Assembly: GCA_041838515.1 (NCBI GenBank)
Contig: JBGYPP010000088.1
Span: 1-17,321, forward strand
Direction: 5' to 3'
Length of the DNA stretch: 17,321 nt
From: JBGYPP01 sp041838515
Lineage (GTDB): Bacteria; Bacillota; Clostridia; Lachnospirales; Lachnospiraceae
The stretch's first letter is position 1. Each line of letters opens with the position of its first letter. The position numbers and the translations under genes are program-made. Below, in pieces: positions 13,072 to 17,321 of this stretch. The notes under the pieces are model-generated. The model worked only from the letters and a program-made list of their open reading frames with translations. It made no database searches and was not told the origin of the DNA.

Positions 13072-13344
13072 ATGAATATAGATACAGTAACGGATATCAC
13101 GGCCCAGGCGCTGTACAGGATTATCATTGTTTCTCTGCCCGTCCTGCTTATATCCCTGGTCATAGGACTGCTGATATCCATATTCCAAACGGTGACCAGC
13201 TTGCAGGAGCAGACATTGACCTTTGTGCCCAAGATAGTGGCCGTATTCCTGGCCCTGATTTTCTTCGGCCACTGGATGCTCCAGAGTTTGACGGATTTTA
13301 CCATAGGGCTTTGGTCGAACTTCAGTTTGTATTTGAGCCGTTAA
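13072..13344 (+). CDS. fliQ: Flagellar export gate protein FliQ
   Basis: FliQ packs around FliP-FliR to complete the export pore. This 90-residue protein has the expected two membrane helices, about residues 15-37 (IIIVSLPVLLISLVIGLLIS) and 50-75 (VPKIVAVFLALIFFGHWMLQ). The conserved FQTVTSLQEQTLTFVPKI sits between them. The length is typical (about 86-90). GGGAGGCGG directly after the fliP stop serves ATG 13072. fliR starts 12 bases further on, so fliP, fliQ and fliR form the usual close cluster. Confidence 0.97.
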   Translation: MNIDTVTDITAQALYRIIIVSLPVLLISLVIGLLISIFQTVTSLQEQTLTFVPKIVAVFLALIFFGHWMLQSLTDFTIGLWSNFSLYLSR

Positions 13345-13356
13345 GGAGGGCCGGCC

Positions 13357-14139
13357 TTGGTAGATTATCGCTTTTCCCTCCAGGAACTGGAGTGGTTTCT
13401 CCTGGTTATGTCCAGGGTGGCGGCCTTTGTGTTTATCTCTCCTTTTTTTTCTATGAGCCAAACCCCCAGGAGGGTGCGGGCTGCGCTGGCCATAGCCATC
13501 AGCCTGCTGCTGGCATTGGCCATGCCGCCCTATGCTTATATATCCCCAACCGGCATATTGGCATATGCGGCGCTGGCGCTAAAGGAGGCGGCTGTGGGCC
13601 TGTTGCTGGGCCTGGCCTCGGCCATGTGCATATCCATAGCCAATTTCGCCGGCTCACTGGTGGATATGGACTCCGGCCTGTCCATGGCCAGCCTGTGGGA
13701 TCCCACCACCAAGTCTCAAACCGGCATCAGCGGCATGCTTTACCAATATGCCATATTGGCGCTGATGCTGGCCAGCGGTATGTTTTCCTATCTGATAGGC
13801 GCGCTGGCTGACTCCTTTGTGCTGATACCGGTCAACGGCGCCGTTCTGCGGGCGGGGCCGCTGGTGGAGGCCATGACGGCCTTTATGGCGGATTTTCTGG
13901 TGCTGGGTTTTCGCATAGCGCTGCCGGTGTTTAGCGTACTGCTGCTGCTCAACGGCATTTTGGGCATATTGGCCAAGGTATCCCCTCAGATGAATATGTT
14001 CTCTGTGGGTTTGCAGCTCAAGATACTGGCAGGTCTGGGTACGCTGTTCTTTACCGCCTTTATGATACCCTCGGCCGCTGAGATGATCTTTGTACAGACC
14101 AAGGAGTTGATGAAGCAGTTTGCGGGAGCCTTGATGTGA
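13357..14139 (+). CDS. fliR: Flagellar export gate protein FliR
   Basis: FliR is the single-copy member of the FliP5-FliQ4-FliR1 pore. The 260-residue product starts at TTG 13357, six bases after AAGGAGGG (13343-13350). Family features include the early SRVAAFVFISPFFSMSQTPR and VRAALAIAISLLLALAMPPY, then FAGSLVDMDSGLSMASLWDP, and the late ILGILAKVSPQMNMFSVGLQ. Membrane segments alternate with short loops along the whole length. Family members are usually about 255-265 residues. Its last four bases overlap the start of flhB (GTGA), which suggests coupled translation of these neighbours in the gate. Confidence 0.96.
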   Translation: MVDYRFSLQELEWFLLVMSRVAAFVFISPFFSMSQTPRRVRAALAIAISLLLALAMPPYAYISPTGILAYAALALKEAAVGLLLGLASAMCISIANFAGSLVDMDSGLSMASLWDPTTKSQTGISGMLYQYAILALMLASGMFSYLIGALADSFVLIPVNGAVLRAGPLVEAMTAFMADFLVLGFRIALPVFSVLLLLNGILGILAKVSPQMNMFSVGLQLKILAGLGTLFFTAFMIPSAAEMIFVQTKELMKQFAGALM

Positions 14140-15242
14140 GTTTGCGCTACAATCTTCAATTTTTTGCCGAGGACAGCGGGGAAAAAACCGAGGCGGCAAC
14201 GCCAAAGAAGCTGGCGGATGCACGCAAGGACGGGCAGGTGGCCAAGAGCCGGGAAATCGCCAGCGGTCTGGGTCTGCTGGGACTCTTCCTGCTTCTGCGC
14301 TATATGGCCGGCTCCATGGGATTGCAGTTTATGCAAATCTTCGACCGGGTCTATGCCCGGATGGAGGAAACGGTCACCTTTTGGAACGGATATGAGGCCA
14401 TGATGGCCATGGAGGCGCTGCTGCTGGAGATGTTTTTGCAGATCTTCCTCCTGCTTGGACCCATATTGGCCGCAGGCTTTGCCATCAGTTTTGTCAGCGA
14501 GCTGGCCCAGGTCAAATGGAGTCCCACGGCAAAGCCCCTCAGTCCAAAGCTGAGCAAGCTAAACCCCATCAGCGGCTTCAAAAAGATTATTTCGGTCAAT
14601 TCCGTGGTGGAGCTGATCAAATCCCTGGCCAAGATAGGACTGATTATCTGGATTTGCCAGTCCTACCTAAAAGACAAATGGGAGTGGATATTCCTGCTCT
14701 ACAAGATGCCCCTTCTGCAGGGCATACAGTTGACGGGCCAGGTGGTGACGGATTTGGGCATACGTATATCCGCCTTTTACATGGCGCTGGCTCTGGCGGA
14801 TTACGGGTATCAGAAGTACAAATTCGCCAAAGAAATGCGTATGAGCAAGCAGGAATTGAAGGAGGAGTACAAGCTCCAAGAGGGAGATCCCCTGATCAAG
14901 CAAAAGATACGGCAGCGTATGCGGGAGGCCAGCCGCGCCAGAATGATGCAAAATCTGCCCAAGGCGGATGTGGTCATCACCAACCCCACCCATTTGGCCG
15001 TGGCCATACAATACGACCCGGACAAGGCCGAGGCGCCTGTGGTGCTGGCCAAGGGGGAGAATTATATGGCAGCCAAGATACGGGAGGCGGCCAAGGCCAA
15101 TGATATAGAGATAGTGGAGAACAAGCCCCTGGCGCGCATGCTCTACGCCAATGTGGGCGTGGGCGAGCTGGTGCCGCCGGAACTGTACCAGGCCGTGGCC
15201 GAGGTCCTGGCCTTTGTCTATCAGTTAAAGGGAAAAGCCTAG
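14136..15242 (+). CDS. flhB: Flagellar export switch protein FlhB
   Basis: FlhB is the export-gate protein that cleaves itself and, with FliK, switches from hook-type to filament-type substrates. The 368-residue product starts at GTG 14136, with AEDSGEKTEAATPKKLADAR (11-30) and DGQVAKSRE right behind, the standard FlhB opening. Four membrane segments lie between about 42 and 222, with NPISGFKKIISVNSVVELIK (143-162) between the second and third. The cytoplasmic part contains the autocleavage site NPTH at 283-286 within ADVVITNPTHLAVAIQYD, so switching should be normal. The end, NKPLARMLYANVGVGELVPP, is also conserved. FliK, its partner, is encoded about 10 kb upstream in the same operon. Confidence 0.97.
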   Translation: MSLRYNLQFFAEDSGEKTEAATPKKLADARKDGQVAKSREIASGLGLLGLFLLLRYMAGSMGLQFMQIFDRVYARMEETVTFWNGYEAMMAMEALLLEMFLQIFLLLGPILAAGFAISFVSELAQVKWSPTAKPLSPKLSKLNPISGFKKIISVNSVVELIKSLAKIGLIIWICQSYLKDKWEWIFLLYKMPLLQGIQLTGQVVTDLGIRISAFYMALALADYGYQKYKFAKEMRMSKQELKEEYKLQEGDPLIKQKIRQRMREASRARMMQNLPKADVVITNPTHLAVAIQYDPDKAEAPVVLAKGENYMAAKIREAAKANDIEIVENKPLARMLYANVGVGELVPPELYQAVAEVLAFVYQLKGKA

Positions 15243-15254
15243 AAAGGAGGGAAT

Positions 15255-17297
15255 ATGAAGCTCAAGAAAGCGGATTTGGGCGTGGCCTTATATATACTGG
15301 CAGCCTTTTTGATGTTTATTATCACCATACCCTCCCTGGTATTGGATGTATTCCTGGCCTTTAACATAGCCATAGCCTTTACCATCCTCTTTATGACCAT
15401 GTTTGTCAAAGAGGTGCTGGATATGTCCTTCTTTCCCACCATGCTGCTGTTTACTACCATATTCCGTATAGCATTGAACGTTTCTTCGACCAAGCTGATA
15501 CTGGGCAAGGGATATGCCGGCAATGTGGTGGAAACCTTCGGCCAGTATGTGGGCGGAGGTGATTTGATTATAGGCCTGATTATCTTCGTCATACTGATAT
15601 TGATACAGTTTATGGTGATCAATAAGGGTTCGGAGAGGGTGGCTGAGGTGACTGCCCGCTTTACCCTGGACGCCATGCCCGGCAAACAGATGGCCATAGA
15701 TGCGGACCTCAACACCGGCGCCATCACCGATGCCGAGGCCAAGAGGCGCAGGGAGAAGATCCAAGAGGAGTCCAATTTCTTCGGTTCTATGGACGGTGCG
15801 GTGAAGTACGTTAAGGGAGATGCCGTGGCCGGTCTGATCATTACGGCGGTGAATCTGGTGGGCGGCATTATCATGGGCGTGACCCGCATGGGTCTGGATG
15901 TGAACGGCGCCATCAGCAAGTTCACCATACTGACCATAGGCGACGGCCTGGTCAGCCAGATACCATCCCTGCTCATCTCCCTGGCCACAGGCATATTGGT
16001 GACCAAGGGCAGCAAGGAAATGGAATTTGGCGGGGGCATGGTGGGGCAGATTTTTTCCATTCCCAAGGTGCTGTATATCGTAGGCGCGACCCTGGCCGTG
16101 CTGGGTTTTGTGACAGAGCTGAACACCATTATCTTCGTGGGTTTGGGTCTGGTATTTGTGCTTGTGGGCCGTACCGTGGCCATGCGGCTGGAGGTCAGTG
16201 AGGCCCAGGCGGATCTGAGCCTGGAGGAGATGGAGGCGGAGGAGATACGCCAGCCGGAGAATGTGAACAGCCTGTTGCAGGTGGATCCCATAGAACTGGA
16301 GTTTGGATACGGCATTATACCCCTGGCGGATGTCAATCAAGGCGGAGACTTGCTGGATAGGGTGGTGATGATACGCCGGCAGATCGCCCTGGATCTGGGC
16401 GCCGTCGTGCCTATTATACGCCTGCGTGACAATATACAATTGAATCCCAACCAATATTTGATTAAAATAAAGGGCATAGAGGTCAGCCAGGGAGAGATAC
16501 TCTTTGACCACTACCTGGCTATGAACCCGGGGTATGTGGAGGAGGAGATACCGGGCATACCCACCTTTGAGCCCAGCTTCCATCTGCCCGCCATATGGAT
16601 AGGGGAGCAGGTGCGGGAGAGGGCGGAGAGCCTGGGTTATACAGTGGTGGATCCGCCGTCCATTATAGCCACCCATCTGACTGAAACCATACGCCGCCAT
16701 ATAGCGGAGCTGCTGACCAGGCAGGATGTGTACAACCTGGTGCAGAATGTCAAGGAGAGCCATCCTGCCCTGGTGGACGAGCTGGTACCCAAGTTGCTGG
16801 GTGTGGGCGAGGTGCAGAAGGTGCTGCAAAATCTCCTGCGGGAGGGCATATCCATCAGGGATTTGCTGACAATATTAGAAACCTTGGCGGATTATGCGGC
16901 AACGACCAGAGATACAGATATATTGACAGAATATGTGCGCCAGAGCTTGAAGCGGGCCATTTCCACCAAATACTTCCCAGCCCATGAAACCACCAGTGTG
17001 GTAACCTTGGATCCCAAGATAGAGCAGGAGATCATGGGCAGCATCAAGCAGACCGAGGGAGGCGCTTTCCTCAACCTGGACCCTGCCCGCACCAAGGCTA
17101 TTATGGCTTCTGTGGGAACGGAATTGTCCAAGTTGGAGGAGCTGGGCAAGCAGCCGGTGATTATCACCTCCCCCATAGTGCGTATGTACTTCAAGAGGCT
17201 GTGCGAGGAGTATTACAAGGATTTGGCCGTGGTATCCTACAATGAAATAGACAGTACGGTAGAATTGCAATCCATAGGAATGGTAACCGCAGCATGA
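15255..17297 (+). CDS. flhA: Flagellar export gate protein FlhA
   Basis: FlhA forms the nine-subunit ring that docks export substrates and chaperones. It also uses the proton gradient. The 680-residue product has the normal family length. The N-terminal half (about 1-320) holds the membrane helices, opening with LGVALYILAAFLMFIITIPS. It includes the FHIPEP family region TARFTLDAMPGKQMAIDADL near residue 133 and NTGAITDAEAKRRREKIQEE right after. The C-terminal half is cytoplasmic, with VDPIELEFGYGIIPLADVNQ, the region EIPGIPTFEPSFHLPAIWIG, then VVDPPSIIATHLTETIRRHI and LLREGISIRDLLTILETLAD. AAAGGAGGG at 15243-15251 serves ATG 15255. The TGA stop overlaps the ATG of the next gene, flhF. Confidence 0.98.
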   Translation: MKLKKADLGVALYILAAFLMFIITIPSLVLDVFLAFNIAIAFTILFMTMFVKEVLDMSFFPTMLLFTTIFRIALNVSSTKLILGKGYAGNVVETFGQYVGGGDLIIGLIIFVILILIQFMVINKGSERVAEVTARFTLDAMPGKQMAIDADLNTGAITDAEAKRRREKIQEESNFFGSMDGAVKYVKGDAVAGLIITAVNLVGGIIMGVTRMGLDVNGAISKFTILTIGDGLVSQIPSLLISLATGILVTKGSKEMEFGGGMVGQIFSIPKVLYIVGATLAVLGFVTELNTIIFVGLGLVFVLVGRTVAMRLEVSEAQADLSLEEMEAEEIRQPENVNSLLQVDPIELEFGYGIIPLADVNQGGDLLDRVVMIRRQIALDLGAVVPIIRLRDNIQLNPNQYLIKIKGIEVSQGEILFDHYLAMNPGYVEEEIPGIPTFEPSFHLPAIWIGEQVRERAESLGYTVVDPPSIIATHLTETIRRHIAELLTRQDVYNLVQNVKESHPALVDELVPKLLGVGEVQKVLQNLLREGISIRDLLTILETLADYAATTRDTDILTEYVRQSLKRAISTKYFPAHETTSVVTLDPKIEQEIMGSIKQTEGGAFLNLDPARTKAIMASVGTELSKLEELGKQPVIITSPIVRMYFKRLCEEYYKDLAVVSYNEIDSTVELQSIGMVTAA

Positions 17298-17321
17298 TAA
17301 TCAAGAAATTTTTGGGCAAAA
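17294..17321 (+). CDS. flhF: Start of flhF (SRP-like GTPase), cut by the window end
   Basis: ATG 17294 overlaps the flhA stop (ATGA) and opens the frame MIIKKFLGK before the window ends. FlhF, a GTPase that places flagella, typically begins M-[IK]-[IV]-K-[KR]-[FY]-x-[GA]-K, and flhF follows flhA in Bacillus and many Clostridia. Only nine codons are visible, so the call rests on these residues, the overlap and the gene order. Confidence 0.8.

Overview
The window is a continuous stretch of a large flagellar operon. Every gene is on the + strand, the longest non-coding gap is about 100 bases, and many genes touch or overlap by 1 to 11 bases. I see no RNA gene, CRISPR array, transposon or phage gene. 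The source is most likely a motile Gram-positive bacterium of the Bacillota, probably class Clostridia. The reasons are the gene order, which closely follows the Bacillus fla/che operon (fliI-fliJ-ylxF-fliK-flgD-flgE-swrD-fliL-fliM-fliY-cheY-fliO-fliP-fliQ-fliR-flhB-flhA-flhF); a FliY with a CheC-type phosphatase domain instead of a short FliN; strong AGGAGG-type ribosome binding sites; and GTG and TTG starts. The DNA is GC-rich but strongly prefers ATA for Ile and AGG for Arg. I cannot name the family or genus.

Layout. Bases 1-2457 hold the export ATPase FliI (5' part outside the window), its coiled-coil partner FliJ, and a membrane protein of the YlxF/MotE type. Bases 2455-2539 hold a near-consensus sigma-D (sigma-28) promoter and a small hairpin. 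Bases 2540-6406 are the hook module: FliK, FlgD, an uncharacterised flagellar-operon protein (TIGR02530 type) and FlgE. A terminator-like hairpin follows flgE. Bases 6471-9222 are the stator module: SwrD/FlbD, MotA, MotB with a pentapeptide-repeat tail, and FliL, whose reading frame has an in-frame TAG. Bases 9249-11880 are the switch and signalling module: FliM, FliY and CheY. Bases 11880-17297 encode the export gate FliO, FliP, FliQ, FliR, FlhB and FlhA. The window ends inside the first codons of flhF.

How the genes work together. FliI/FliJ and FliO/P/Q/R-FlhB-FlhA form the flagellar type III exporter. FliK and FlhB set hook length and switch substrate class. FlgD and FlgE build the hook. 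MotA/MotB, with FliL, SwrD and perhaps the MotE-like protein, form and support the stator. FliM/FliY and CheY set rotation direction, and FliY removes the phosphate from CheY.

The points most worth a second look are the in-frame amber codon in fliL, the sigma-D promoter whose -35 box uses the stop codon of the MotE-like gene, the terminator-like hairpin between the hook and stator modules, the 15-bp repeat tail in motB, and the repeat-rich linker in FliY. I found no wholly new system; the novelty lies in these details of an otherwise recognisable operon.
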